A stretch of 64,000 nt of DNA from SB25 sp029560875. GTDB lineage: Bacteria > Bacteroidota > Bacteroidia > Bacteroidales > Tenuifilaceae. Location of the stretch: the NCBI GenBank assembly GCA_035388225.1, contig DAOOPM010000020.1, forward strand, positions 1 through 64,000, read 5' to 3'. The notes below the pieces were generated by a model that saw nothing but the letters and a program-made list of their open reading frames with translations, did not search any database and had not been told where the DNA came from. Each line of letters opens with the position of its first letter. Positions within the stretch are counted from its first letter, which is position 1. The position numbers and the translations under genes are program-made. Positions 8,341 through 16,914 of the stretch are shown here, piece by piece.

Positions 8341-9870
8341 CTATTCTTGGCTATTTATTACTTCTTCCCAAAACTTATTAAAACTTCTTTTTGGATTTCT
8401 GCATAGGTACACTGTAGTTCCAAACTCACGAGCCAGAGGGTTGCTGATTTTTCCAACTTCCTGAATATCCATAAATAATTCACGAACATCTTCTCCAACC
8501 TCATCGTTGATGTATATAACCTCAGTTATTTCAGTTGAAAATGATTTTGGAAGCCAAAACCTAAAGTTATCGCTAAAACTTAGAGCGTTTGGTAGATTGT
8601 ATCTTTTGCCAATAACACAAATAGCACCTGCTTGCCCGTAGTTTTCAGCATAAATAATGGAACTATTCTTATTTTGCACCATTTGCCAAGCCTTTTTTGT
8701 AATGCTGGTAAGTTCTTCCCAGCCAAGCATATCGGAGTAATCCTGTGGTAACTTATTATAGTTGTTATTCTCGTCGCGTCTTACAGCGTTATTACCCGTT
8801 AATTTTTCAACTTTATCAAAATACGCAACTAATTTCTCTGGTTTATAAATTGGCTTTCCCATTGGAAGGTTTATGTAGCCGAGCAGAAGTAGAATTGCAA
8901 TAAGTATTATCCTAGAGTATAATCTTTTTAAAATTTTCTCGAAAGTTACCGCGCCACTGGCAATTAGCATTGGGTATATTCCTGCTGTATAGTAAGTTTT
9001 CCCCTGTAAAAGCATAAAAATTACTATCACAGCAATTGCATAGTAACCAAGTACCCGGTAATCTTTAAAGTGATTAGATATTAATAGAAAGAATATCGCT
9101 GGAATTACAATTATGGTTGATGGAATAACCATAAGCAATTGTTCCGTAAGAAACGTAGCAGGGCTCATATTTACTAACTGCGAATTGCGTAGTTCTGTCA
9201 TGTGACTAATAACAGGAAATCCGTGGTTGATTTGCCAAACAATATTTGGCAATACTATTGCAAATGCAACTAGGACTGCAAAGTAAAGATGTTTTAATGT
9301 GTAAATCTTTCGGTGCTGGGTGAAAATGATTGCGGTGAAAAGGGAAATAACTAGGAATAAGATATTGTATTTATTTAAGAACCCGATACCAATTGCGACT
9401 CCAAAATGAAGTATGTATCTAGGTTGATTTGAATTCAGATATCGGATAAAAAGATAAATAGCTAATGTCCAGAACAGAATATCGAAAACAACTGGTTGGA
9501 ATAATCCAAATGCTCTGATAAAAAGCAGCGAAACAAGTAGTGATATTGCGGTAAGGATTTGAGCGTATAACCCACCCTTTAGCTCTTTTGCAATTATTCC
9601 ACTAAGATAGATAAGTATACCCCCCGCAAGCGCAGGGAAGAACTTCGCTGCAAATAGCGTGTACCCAAAAAGTTTTGTTGATACAAAGGCCAAAAAACCT
9701 ATGAATGGAGGTACAGAATGGTATCCCAATGCCAAGTGTTGTCCTAGCGAGAAGTAAAGTAGTTCATCGCGATGAAACTCAAACAAACTGTAAAAACTGA
9801 GTTGAAAAATTACACTGATAAATGATATGATTAAGAGCAGTATCCTATCGTTAGATTTTTTGATATTCAT
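8341..9870 (-). CDS. GT39-like membrane glycosyltransferase (ArnT/PMT type)
   Basis: A 509-residue polytopic membrane protein. The segment FEFHRDELLYFSLGQHLALG near the N-terminus has the acidic loop typical of GT-C enzymes of the GT39/ArnT group, which transfer a sugar from a polyprenyl-phosphate donor on the outer face of the inner membrane. A further loop, GYHSVPPFIGFLA, matches the same group. About ten hydrophobic segments follow, then a soluble C-terminal domain of roughly 170 residues. The acceptor is unknown; the neighbours give no polysaccharide context. It heads an operon with the DUF1801 gene 12 bases upstream. Confidence 0.82.
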   Translation of the reverse strand: MNIKKSNDRILLLIISFISVIFQLSFYSLFEFHRDELLYFSLGQHLALGYHSVPPFIGFLAFVSTKLFGYTLFAAKFFPALAGGILIYLSGIIAKELKGGLYAQILTAISLLVSLLFIRAFGLFQPVVFDILFWTLAIYLFIRYLNSNQPRYILHFGVAIGIGFLNKYNILFLVISLFTAIIFTQHRKIYTLKHLYFAVLVAFAIVLPNIVWQINHGFPVISHMTELRNSQLVNMSPATFLTEQLLMVIPSTIIVIPAIFFLLISNHFKDYRVLGYYAIAVIVIFMLLQGKTYYTAGIYPMLIASGAVTFEKILKRLYSRIILIAILLLLGYINLPMGKPIYKPEKLVAYFDKVEKLTGNNAVRRDENNNYNKLPQDYSDMLGWEELTSITKKAWQMVQNKNSSIIYAENYGQAGAICVIGKRYNLPNALSFSDNFRFWLPKSFSTEITEVIYINDEVGEDVRELFMDIQEVGKISNPLAREFGTTVYLCRNPKRSFNKFWEEVINSQE

Positions 9871-9882
9871 TATTAATAATGG

Positions 9883-10230
9883 TTATTTGTTTTTATTTAT
9901 CACCTCGTTTACTCTATACTCTACTATCCTTCCAATCAAATCAAGTGGTAAAGGTTTGTCTATGGGAAACTGCACAGCGCCTTTTGACCATTTGTATTCG
10001 GCAATTTCATTTTTAAACGTTTCTATGCCCGAAGGAGTTGGGTAAAACCCAATGTGGTTCTTATAGCCTGCAAAATGGACTAAGTTCTCTTTTTGAACAT
10101 AGGTGGGTATTGCATACTTTATAGTTTCAGCAGCACTGGGGGCTTTTTCTTTTATAACACCGCGAATTTGATGTAAAAGTATTTGTACTTCAACCGGAAA
10201 GGTGGCTATGTATTTTTCAACTTCGCTCAT
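9883..10230 (-). CDS. DUF1801 / YdhG-like protein
   Basis: A 115-residue soluble protein beginning MSEVEKYIATFPVEVQ. The segments LHQIRGVIKEKAP, AAETIKYAIPTY, NHIGFYPTPSGIETF and KGAVQFPIDKPLPLDLI are typical of the DUF1801 family, some members of which have been described as frataxin-like iron chaperones. An upstream in-frame ATG at 10281 would add 17 residues of non-family sequence, so the ATG at 10230 is preferred. The role here is not known. Confidence 0.82.
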   Translation of the reverse strand: MSEVEKYIATFPVEVQILLHQIRGVIKEKAPSAAETIKYAIPTYVQKENLVHFAGYKNHIGFYPTPSGIETFKNEIAEYKWSKGAVQFPIDKPLPLDLIGRIVEYRVNEVINKNK

Positions 10231-10283
10231 AGTCAAAATCAATTGATGCACTGTAAAGTTAATGAGTTTTGAAGAATGCATGC

Positions 10284-10310
10284 AAAAAAATAAAGGGCTT
10301 ATAGCCCTTT
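10284..10310 (-). terminator. rho-independent terminator of the DUF4270 operon
   Basis: An 8-bp stem (AAAGGGCT / AGCCCTTT) with a 3-base loop is followed on the minus strand by seven T residues. It lies 29 bases past the stop of the beta-helix lipoprotein gene. Confidence 0.85.
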
Positions 10311-10338
10311 ATCCTCTTTACCAGATAGTTCAATGATT

Positions 10339-12039
10339 TTATGGCCGTCCACCTGTGTCTCCAATCTTTGTAACTATGCTGGATACCGTGAATGTTGTGT
10401 ATTTTGTTCCAGCAGTATAGGTTCCTCCTTCGTATATCCCATCTGTAAGTGTTCCTGTGCAATTTCCACCAAGATACACATTGTAGCTTTGTCCGCTTGT
10501 AATTGCTGGCGATGAAAACACTAAGGATTGATAGGTTTTGTTAGATTTGAAACTCAAAACTTGAGTTCCATCAGTATTCAAGATGCTTATTGGGGTTGTA
10601 GCCTGTTGCGATGAGGTTAGGTTTACAATAACAGAATACTGGGTAGATGATGTACTTGGTGCTTGAGCCATTCCAGAACTACCAACTGCAACTAAATAAC
10701 CTCCGGTTAGTTTGAATGTTCCATCGTAATCAATTGCTCCATTGCCATTGTTGGTTGGGCCGTGAACAATAAGTTTTCCATCTGTCATGGTTATAGAACC
10801 ATTTATGTCGACTCCGTCGCCACTAGCATTGACATAGATGTAGCCTCCATTAATGAACATATTGCCCGATGCAACATTGCCATATTGAGTTGAAATAACC
10901 GAACCACCAGCACCATTTATGCCATCATCGCTTGCAGTGATATGGATGTTGCCGCTATTTACTGTGATTAATGCGCTTTCAAGACCCTCGTAAGATTTTG
11001 AAATGGTTATGGTTCCATTATTTATTGTGGCCGAGTTGTCTGCGTGAATCCCATCATCTGCCGCACTAATATATGCATCACCATAATTAAATTCAAGAGT
11101 GTTGTTAGAGTGTAACGCATCGTCGGCCGAATTTACCGAAAGCGTTTCGCAGTGAATTGATAAGTTGTTGCCTGCTTTTAATCCTTTTGCGGATGTTGAG
11201 GTCGTGTAATTGCTTCCTCCTCCTGTTTTTATATCAAAACTACCATCGGTTATGTTAATATCGGTTATAGCCGAAATCCCGTCACCCACAGATGTGATGT
11301 TGAATGTGCCTGACCCAATATTGATATAGCCAGCAGTAGCGTTTTCATCATTGTCGGATTTTATTCCATCTCCGCCAGCGTTTATTGTAAAAGCCGATGC
11401 GTCCGTGATTAAGTAGTCTTTTCCTCTAATGCCATCATCTTTTGCTGTTACAGATAAATTAGCATTCTTTATAATTAGTCCATCCTTGCTAGTAATACCA
11501 TCGTTGTAATTTCCGTTTACGGTAAGTTTTCCATCTCCGTAGATAGTTAAGTCGGCTTTGCTGTATATTGTTGCATTGGGTTCATCCTCTCCGCTTGCAA
11601 AAGTGTAGGCTGAACCATCCGTAAAAACATTTTCTGTATTTTCTAGTAGCACTAAAACCGATTTTTTAGCATTGTAGATATATAGAGGAGCGTTATTGCT
11701 GCAACTAATGTTTACTCCTTTCGTTAATAACTTTACGGTTGATTCGTCCTGGGTATTAACAATTATTTGCCCGTTAGTTAATGTCCCAGAGATTAAATAT
11801 TGCCCAGCCGATAATATTGTTGCTTTTGTGCCATCGATGCTAACTTTACTAGAATTACATTCAATAGAATTACCATTGAGCACTATGGAAATTGCATTGG
11901 ATTCATTCCATGTATAATCATCGTCGTCTTCGTTAACAACTATGGGTTCATTGGTTACTTCAAGATGCTTTTCGCAAGCCAAAAGATGTAAGGCAATTAC
12001 TATCAAAAGAAAAAAACTTTTAGTTTTCATATTTGACAT
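10339..12039 (-). CDS. carbohydrate-binding-domain (Cthe_2159-like) beta-helix lipoprotein
   Basis: A 566-residue lipoprotein (signal peptide ending HLLACEK). The body is a right-handed beta-helix built from repeated units containing DDGI or DDAL (KDDGIRGKD, GDGIKSDND, ADDALHSNN, ADDGIHADN, GDGVDING). This matches the DUF4353 family, whose clostridial founder Cthe_2159 binds acidic polysaccharide and calcium. The aspartate-rich turns fit calcium binding. The C-terminal part is a separate beta domain ending with GGTYTAGTKYTTFTV. The ATG at 12039 sits in a TAATG overlap with the stop of the upstream barrel gene, so translation is coupled; a second ATG lies at 12030. Confidence 0.82.
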   Translation of the reverse strand: MSNMKTKSFFLLIVIALHLLACEKHLEVTNEPIVVNEDDDDYTWNESNAISIVLNGNSIECNSSKVSIDGTKATILSAGQYLISGTLTNGQIIVNTQDESTVKLLTKGVNISCSNNAPLYIYNAKKSVLVLLENTENVFTDGSAYTFASGEDEPNATIYSKADLTIYGDGKLTVNGNYNDGITSKDGLIIKNANLSVTAKDDGIRGKDYLITDASAFTINAGGDGIKSDNDENATAGYINIGSGTFNITSVGDGISAITDINITDGSFDIKTGGGSNYTTSTSAKGLKAGNNLSIHCETLSVNSADDALHSNNTLEFNYGDAYISAADDGIHADNSATINNGTITISKSYEGLESALITVNSGNIHITASDDGINGAGGSVISTQYGNVASGNMFINGGYIYVNASGDGVDINGSITMTDGKLIVHGPTNNGNGAIDYDGTFKLTGGYLVAVGSSGMAQAPSTSSTQYSVIVNLTSSQQATTPISILNTDGTQVLSFKSNKTYQSLVFSSPAITSGQSYNVYLGGNCTGTLTDGIYEGGTYTAGTKYTTFTVSSIVTKIGDTGGRP

Positions 12040-13286
12040 TAATTAAATTTGCGTTTTTGAAACCAAAAATCAGAAAAGTTGAGCGATAGGTTAAGCTGGT
12101 AGTAGTTCTCTTTAAACATTCCATTATCCACTCTACCTTTTTTCCCCATATCGAATGAGACGCCAATCCTTGAACCTTGATTTTTAATAGGTATTAAAAC
12201 CCCTGCTGAAAAACCATAGGTGTCAAAATTCATGGAGTTTATTTTTAGATATGACCTGTCGAAATGACCCCCGATTTGGTACGACATTCTTTGTAGTATT
12301 GTTCGTCCAAAAATTCCTTTTGGAGTGTATTCTGTTCCAAATGCAAGATGGTGGCTATTGTTTAGGTAGTTTATTCCATTTTTGTTGATTAAGTTCTCCC
12401 AGTATTGAATCTTGTAATCGGCGCCAAATGTCCAATTTTGAGAATTTATGGAGAATCCTAATCCAATAAATGCGGGAGTCCAAAAATTGTAACTGTTTGT
12501 TAGTTCATCCTCGGTGCTCGATTCCGAGTTGTAGTTAACGTATTCGCGCATTCTTAATTTAGTATTTGTTCCTCCAGTAAATCCAACAGTATAGCCCCAT
12601 TTCGAGTTAATTGTATCGGTGTACTGTAGACCAAAGTCCATGGTAAATGTTGAGGATGGCTTGTACTTGCGTATTGTTTCCTTGTAGTCTGTAGAGTATT
12701 CGTCGAATGTATAGGTTTCATTCTTTTCGTAATAACCAACCAGCAGATTTGTGTTAAATCCTATTGAAATATTATTGCCTAGTTTTAAGGAGTTGCCAAT
12801 GAACACCTTGCTTAAACCGCCTTTGCCTTCGCTTGTAATGGTAAAATTATCACTTAAACCCTCAATTCCTTTTTCAGTAACGGTTTTGTAACCAACATTC
12901 GTAAATGGTACTAATCCTGCGCTTATTGCCCATTTTGGAGATAATCTGAAGCCTAATGCTATTTTTTTTAAATTTCCATTAATTGTCTTGTATGAGTTGT
13001 TAGAGGATTCTATTTTTGATAAAGAACCACTATAAGCCACGTCGAGAATAACGTTTAAACTGTCAAAAGCACTGTAAGATGAAGGGTTTTGATAATTAAT
13101 AAAGCCTTTTGACTTAATCCCAATTCCTATTCCGCCCATGCCTGATGTTCGGCTGTGGTCAGAATTGACAAACTCGCCAATGCCATAATAAGTATAAGGT
13201 GAGTTTGTTGAGTTTTGGGAATAAGTTTTAGATATTCCCAAAATAAGAAAAATTGTTGCAACTGTGCATCTAGAATACTTATTCAT
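12039..13286 (-). CDS. outer-membrane beta-barrel protein (FadL/OmpP1-like)
   Basis: A 415-residue protein from the ATG at 13286. It begins with a signal peptide ending KTYSQ, then NSPYTYYGIGEF and SGMGGIGIG, an opening common in Bacteroidota outer-membrane proteins. Amphipathic beta strands run the whole length and the protein ends in SLNFSDFWFQKRKFN. The mix resembles FadL/OmpP1-type barrels, and the transported substrate is unknown. A longer open frame begins at 13343, but the signal peptide fits the ATG at 13286. It overlaps the upstream DUF4270 gene by 8 bases, so the three surface proteins are probably made together. Confidence 0.78.
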   Translation of the reverse strand: MNKYSRCTVATIFLILGISKTYSQNSTNSPYTYYGIGEFVNSDHSRTSGMGGIGIGIKSKGFINYQNPSSYSAFDSLNVILDVAYSGSLSKIESSNNSYKTINGNLKKIALGFRLSPKWAISAGLVPFTNVGYKTVTEKGIEGLSDNFTITSEGKGGLSKVFIGNSLKLGNNISIGFNTNLLVGYYEKNETYTFDEYSTDYKETIRKYKPSSTFTMDFGLQYTDTINSKWGYTVGFTGGTNTKLRMREYVNYNSESSTEDELTNSYNFWTPAFIGLGFSINSQNWTFGADYKIQYWENLINKNGINYLNNSHHLAFGTEYTPKGIFGRTILQRMSYQIGGHFDRSYLKINSMNFDTYGFSAGVLIPIKNQGSRIGVSFDMGKKGRVDNGMFKENYYQLNLSLNFSDFWFQKRKFN

Positions 13287-14565
13287 AGTATAGGATAAGA
13301 AGTTTGAGTTTTGTTCTGTATTTTGATTTTTGCTGGTTGGCAATTACTACGTGGTTAAATTCTTTGTCGTAATTTTCTGGAAGTAGCAATAGCCCATTGT
13401 ATTCACTTTCTGGATTTTCAACTATCAGGTTGATGTATGATGTTATATCCCAAGAGTAAGTTGTATTTTCTCTATATATATAATCTTTGTTCAATGAGCC
13501 ATTAACAGCATTGCCGTCATTGTCGGTGAGTTGGGTAATAAAATCGTTATGTTTGTTTGATAAGTATAAATATAGGTTAGATGGTAGGTAGCTGAAATCC
13601 ATTTCTGCCGAAGGTTGTATTGACAGTTCCGCTTTTATAACTTCAAATTTCCGGTTTTGAAGCAACAACGTCTTTAATGTAGGGAAATCTATTCTAGTAA
13701 CAATCCCTGTCCCACCTTGTACGTAAGCATTGTTATTCAATATTTCAGAATCAGTTGTTTCTTGAGAAAGTTTACTTATAACTGAATTAGTACTGTCTGC
13801 AGTAATTTGATTGAATTGCAAATTTGTTGAAGAGGCTTTCATGTCAAGATATTTTGTTTCATCGTAACCCTCGAGATGATAGTATAGCCTAAAATAAAGT
13901 GACGTGTCATTAACAGTATAACCTAGAATGCAATTTGTGGTTTCCGAGGTTTCTAGTTGAATGCCTTTGAAATAATATGTAAAACTCTCTTCAGAGAATG
14001 GATTAGAGCTGGACTTAAACTTGTTTGTAAGTTCAAGCCCTAAATCATCGTTCATTGGAATTCTAATTTCATTCCCTGATTTAGGTCTTGGCTTAAATGT
14101 TTTTTCTCCAATTGGATTTGTGTCGTATTCAAAGTGTGAATTATTGCTAAGTAATCCATCATACTTTTCTTTTTCTATTGCTTCTGTAACTCTATGTACC
14201 TTGATGCTGTAATTTGCTAGTGTGTCGCCATAATAATATCCAGAAGGTACTACGATAAGGACTAGCGAGTCATAAACAGTTTCTTCTTCAAGTGTGTAAA
14301 TGCTTGGATTCAACAAAACATAACTTTTTGAATTCAGTATACCTATGTTGTTGTCGCTATATCGACCAACAAGAGCAATGGATTTCCCCGAGGTTTCTAA
14401 AGAATCAAGAATTAATGTTGAGAGTTTTACGGAAAATGTATCGCATAGCACTAAACTCGCATCCGACTCTATGAAGTCGGTTCCAATTTCAAGATCATTA
14501 CTGGTATTGCATGATAAAAGCGAAAAGATGCTAATTGCAGCAATTAAGAATAGTTGGTTTTTCAT
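13279..14565 (-). CDS. DUF4270 lipoprotein
   Basis: A 428-residue lipoprotein starting MKNQLFLIAAISIFSLLSC. The text after the cysteine (NTSNDLEIGTDFIESDASLVLCDTFSV) and the recurring beta-rich segments (LVGRYSDNNIGILNSKSYVLL, YYFKGIQLETSE) match the DUF4270 family of Bacteroidota cell-surface proteins. Function is unknown; genes of this family are often found beside outer-membrane barrels, as here. An in-frame ATG five codons upstream at 14580 is a weaker start. It is first in a three-gene minus-strand operon. Confidence 0.83.
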   Translation of the reverse strand: MKNQLFLIAAISIFSLLSCNTSNDLEIGTDFIESDASLVLCDTFSVKLSTLILDSLETSGKSIALVGRYSDNNIGILNSKSYVLLNPSIYTLEEETVYDSLVLIVVPSGYYYGDTLANYSIKVHRVTEAIEKEKYDGLLSNNSHFEYDTNPIGEKTFKPRPKSGNEIRIPMNDDLGLELTNKFKSSSNPFSEESFTYYFKGIQLETSETTNCILGYTVNDTSLYFRLYYHLEGYDETKYLDMKASSTNLQFNQITADSTNSVISKLSQETTDSEILNNNAYVQGGTGIVTRIDFPTLKTLLLQNRKFEVIKAELSIQPSAEMDFSYLPSNLYLYLSNKHNDFITQLTDNDGNAVNGSLNKDYIYRENTTYSWDITSYINLIVENPESEYNGLLLLPENYDKEFNHVVIANQQKSKYRTKLKLLILYYE

Positions 14566-14818
14566 TGTTACTAAATTCAATTTTCTTTCAAAATAAAGAG
14601 TATTGAGTGTTCATGAAAAACGAAATCGATATTAGGATAACTTTTATCGACAATCTTATTAATGCTATAGATTTGATTGCTATTGGGTGCAACGGAAGGT
14701 TTGTAGACCTTGGAGGATAATTTGTATATAAAACAAAGGATTTTGTCGATATTATTATTTGTGAAAGATGTTTCAATACTACATTCGAGCATCAAAAACA
14801 ATTATCTTTTAACTAGTT

Positions 14819-15850
14819 ATGATGAACAGAAAATTGAATTACTTAAAAGTCTCAGTGCTTTTATTATTCATGGCCCTATTTATGGTGTCGTGTAATGATG
14901 ATGACGATGACGATGACGCAGATTTGGTTGGTAACTGGAAAACCTTGTGGGAGTTTGAAGGTGTTGCCAGAAGCCATGCTGTTTCCTTTGTAATAGGGGA
15001 TAAGGCCTATGTTGTATCCGGTTACGATGGTGATGAAAGAGTTAGATTGCAGGATTGCTGGGAATATAACCCTGACCAAAATCAATGGTTACAAAAAGCA
15101 TCTTTTCCGGGATTAGGAAGAACATCTGCTTTTAGTTTTTCGGCAAATGGGAAAGGCTATGTTGGTTGTGGTTACGATGGCTCAACAAAATTAAACGATG
15201 TTTGGGAATACGATCCGATTAACGATAGTTGGACTCAGAAAAATGATTTTCCTGCCTCTGCACGTTATGGAGCTGTTTCATTTACTATTGGAGGAAAGGG
15301 TTTCGTTTGTGGCGGTTTTGATGGGAATTATCTTAAAGATCTATGGGAGTATAATGCTGAAACAGACACTTGGACTCAGAAAACAAGCCTTCCGGGCTCT
15401 AAACGATTTAATGCTCATGTGTTTGTGATTGATGATATTGCCTATGTTTTCGGAGGAAATAATAACGGAACTTACGTTGATGATTTTTGGGCTTATGATT
15501 GCAGCGCAGATACTTGGACTAATAAACGCGATATTGCTGATAATTCAGATGATGAATATGATGATGATTATACATCAATAATTAGGCAGTGTGGAGTGAC
15601 TTTTGTAATAAACGGTTACGGATATATTGCAACTGGAGATGAGAGTAGTCTTGTTAATACTACTTGGGAGTATAACCCTGCTAAAGATTTATGGACAAAA
15701 AAAACAGAGTTTGAGGGAACAGCAAGAACAAATGCGGTTGGGTTTACAATTAACAATAGAGGTTTCGTTTTAACAGGAAAAACTAGTAGCCTTTACCTTG
15801 ATGATGTTTGGGAGTTTTATCCCTTTGCAGAGCAGGTGGATAATGATTAA
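14819..15850 (+). CDS. Kelch-repeat lipoprotein
   Basis: A 343-residue lipoprotein. The signal peptide ends MALFMVSC and is followed directly by a run of aspartates (NDDDDDDDADL). Acidic residues just after the lipidated cysteine are known as a surface-export signal for Bacteroidota lipoproteins. The rest is about six Kelch units of about 50 residues, each with a GKGYVGCGYDG-type strand and a WEYDP..DSWTQK-type strand, which fold into a beta-propeller. Such propellers bind glycans or proteins; no NanM-type active site can be assigned. It stands alone between a divergent operon and a terminator. The second ATG (residue 2) is an equally valid start. Confidence 0.88.
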   Translation: MMNRKLNYLKVSVLLLFMALFMVSCNDDDDDDDADLVGNWKTLWEFEGVARSHAVSFVIGDKAYVVSGYDGDERVRLQDCWEYNPDQNQWLQKASFPGLGRTSAFSFSANGKGYVGCGYDGSTKLNDVWEYDPINDSWTQKNDFPASARYGAVSFTIGGKGFVCGGFDGNYLKDLWEYNAETDTWTQKTSLPGSKRFNAHVFVIDDIAYVFGGNNNGTYVDDFWAYDCSADTWTNKRDIADNSDDEYDDDYTSIIRQCGVTFVINGYGYIATGDESSLVNTTWEYNPAKDLWTKKTEFEGTARTNAVGFTINNRGFVLTGKTSSLYLDDVWEFYPFAEQVDND

Positions 15851-15882
15851 TTGGGTTAATAATTAGTTTATCGGCTCTAAGG

Positions 15883-15914
15883 CACCCGAGACATTTTGTT
15901 TCGGGTGTTTTTTT
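15883..15914 (+). terminator. rho-independent terminator after the Kelch gene
   Basis: A 7-bp stem (CACCCGA / TCGGGTG) with an 11-base loop is followed by seven T residues, 32 bases after the Kelch gene stop. Confidence 0.85.
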
Positions 15915-15967
15915 ATTATTTATGAACCAATTGCATTAATTTGGGGTTTCTATTAAAAAGTTTTATT

Positions 15968-16675
15968 ATGAAAGTAATTCATAAATCTGATAGCAGAGGC
16001 TTTTCAAGTTTTGGGTGGCTAAAAAGTTATCACACGTTTAGTTTTGGAGGCTACTATAATCCTGAAAGGATTCATTTTGGAGTGCTTAGAGTTTTAAACG
16101 ATGACGAGGTTGCTGGGGGTATGGGTTTCGATACACACCCTCACGATAATATGGAAATAGTAAGTATTCCGCTTGAGGGCGATTTGGAACATCGCGATAG
16201 TATGGGGAATGTGGCTGTAATAAAAAATGGCGATATTCAGGTAATGAGCGCTGGCTCTGGCATTACTCATAGCGAGTACAATAAAAACAAGGATAGCGTG
16301 GTGAAGTTTCTTCAAATATGGATTTTCCCAAACAAGAGAAATGTTACTCCCCGTTACGACCAATTAACCCTGAATGTGTCGGATAGATTTAACCGCTTTC
16401 AGCAAATTCTTTCCCCCAATAAGGATGATGAGGGAGTTTGGATTCATCAGGAAGCATGGTTTCACCTTGGCAAGTTTGATGGTAATAGCGAGGTAAGTTA
16501 TCAGCTTAAAAAGGACGGCAACGGAATATATATCTTTGTTTTGAACGGCAAGGTCTCTGTAGATGGCATAGAACTCGATTCTCGTGATGGTTTAGGGATA
16601 TTGGATATACGTCAACTTAGTATTAAGTCAATTTCAAGTTCCGAGATTCTGCTAATGGAAGTTCCTATGAGTTAA
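15968..16675 (+). CDS. pirin-family bicupin protein
   Basis: A 235-residue protein of the YhhW-like pirin group. The four metal ligands of the N-terminal cupin are present: H57 and H59 (FDTHPHDNMEI), H101 and E103 (SGITHSEYN). The N-terminus SRGFSSFGWLKSYHTFSFG is the family signature. Related enzymes show quercetin 2,3-dioxygenase activity in vitro, but the natural substrate is uncertain. The C-terminal half is the second, ligand-poor cupin. Start chosen at the ATG at 15968, which gives the canonical MKVIHKS; an in-frame start nine codons upstream adds unrelated sequence. Confidence 0.92.
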   Translation: MKVIHKSDSRGFSSFGWLKSYHTFSFGGYYNPERIHFGVLRVLNDDEVAGGMGFDTHPHDNMEIVSIPLEGDLEHRDSMGNVAVIKNGDIQVMSAGSGITHSEYNKNKDSVVKFLQIWIFPNKRNVTPRYDQLTLNVSDRFNRFQQILSPNKDDEGVWIHQEAWFHLGKFDGNSEVSYQLKKDGNGIYIFVLNGKVSVDGIELDSRDGLGILDIRQLSIKSISSSEILLMEVPMS

Positions 16676-16914
16676 ATACGCTTTTATAACTTAACACAAA
16701 AGCATACTTTGCATAGTTTGATATTTGCATTCTAACTGGCTTTTGTTCTAAGTAATTAAAGGACTAACAGAAAGATGTTTTACCTAAATATCCTTGCTGA
16801 AAATTCTTATTAGGTCGATTAATTCATCTAATTAATCTACTACAATCCAGCAATCATCTAGTTTTTTTGTATTGGTTAAAATTCAAGTTGACTTTTGTTT
16901 AAAAATTTATTTTT

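Noticed and set aside
10259..10462. Minus-strand 67-codon frame near the DUF1801 gene
   Set aside because: It spans the operon terminator and overlaps the end of the beta-helix gene in another frame.
13286..13343. Longer N-terminus for the outer-membrane barrel protein
   Set aside because: It would put 19 polar residues before a complete signal peptide and overlap the DUF4270 gene further.
16676..16914. Riboswitch or small RNA in the long leader of the TolC-MacAB-type operon
   Set aside because: No stable paired structure or known motif could be identified by eye, so no feature is claimed.
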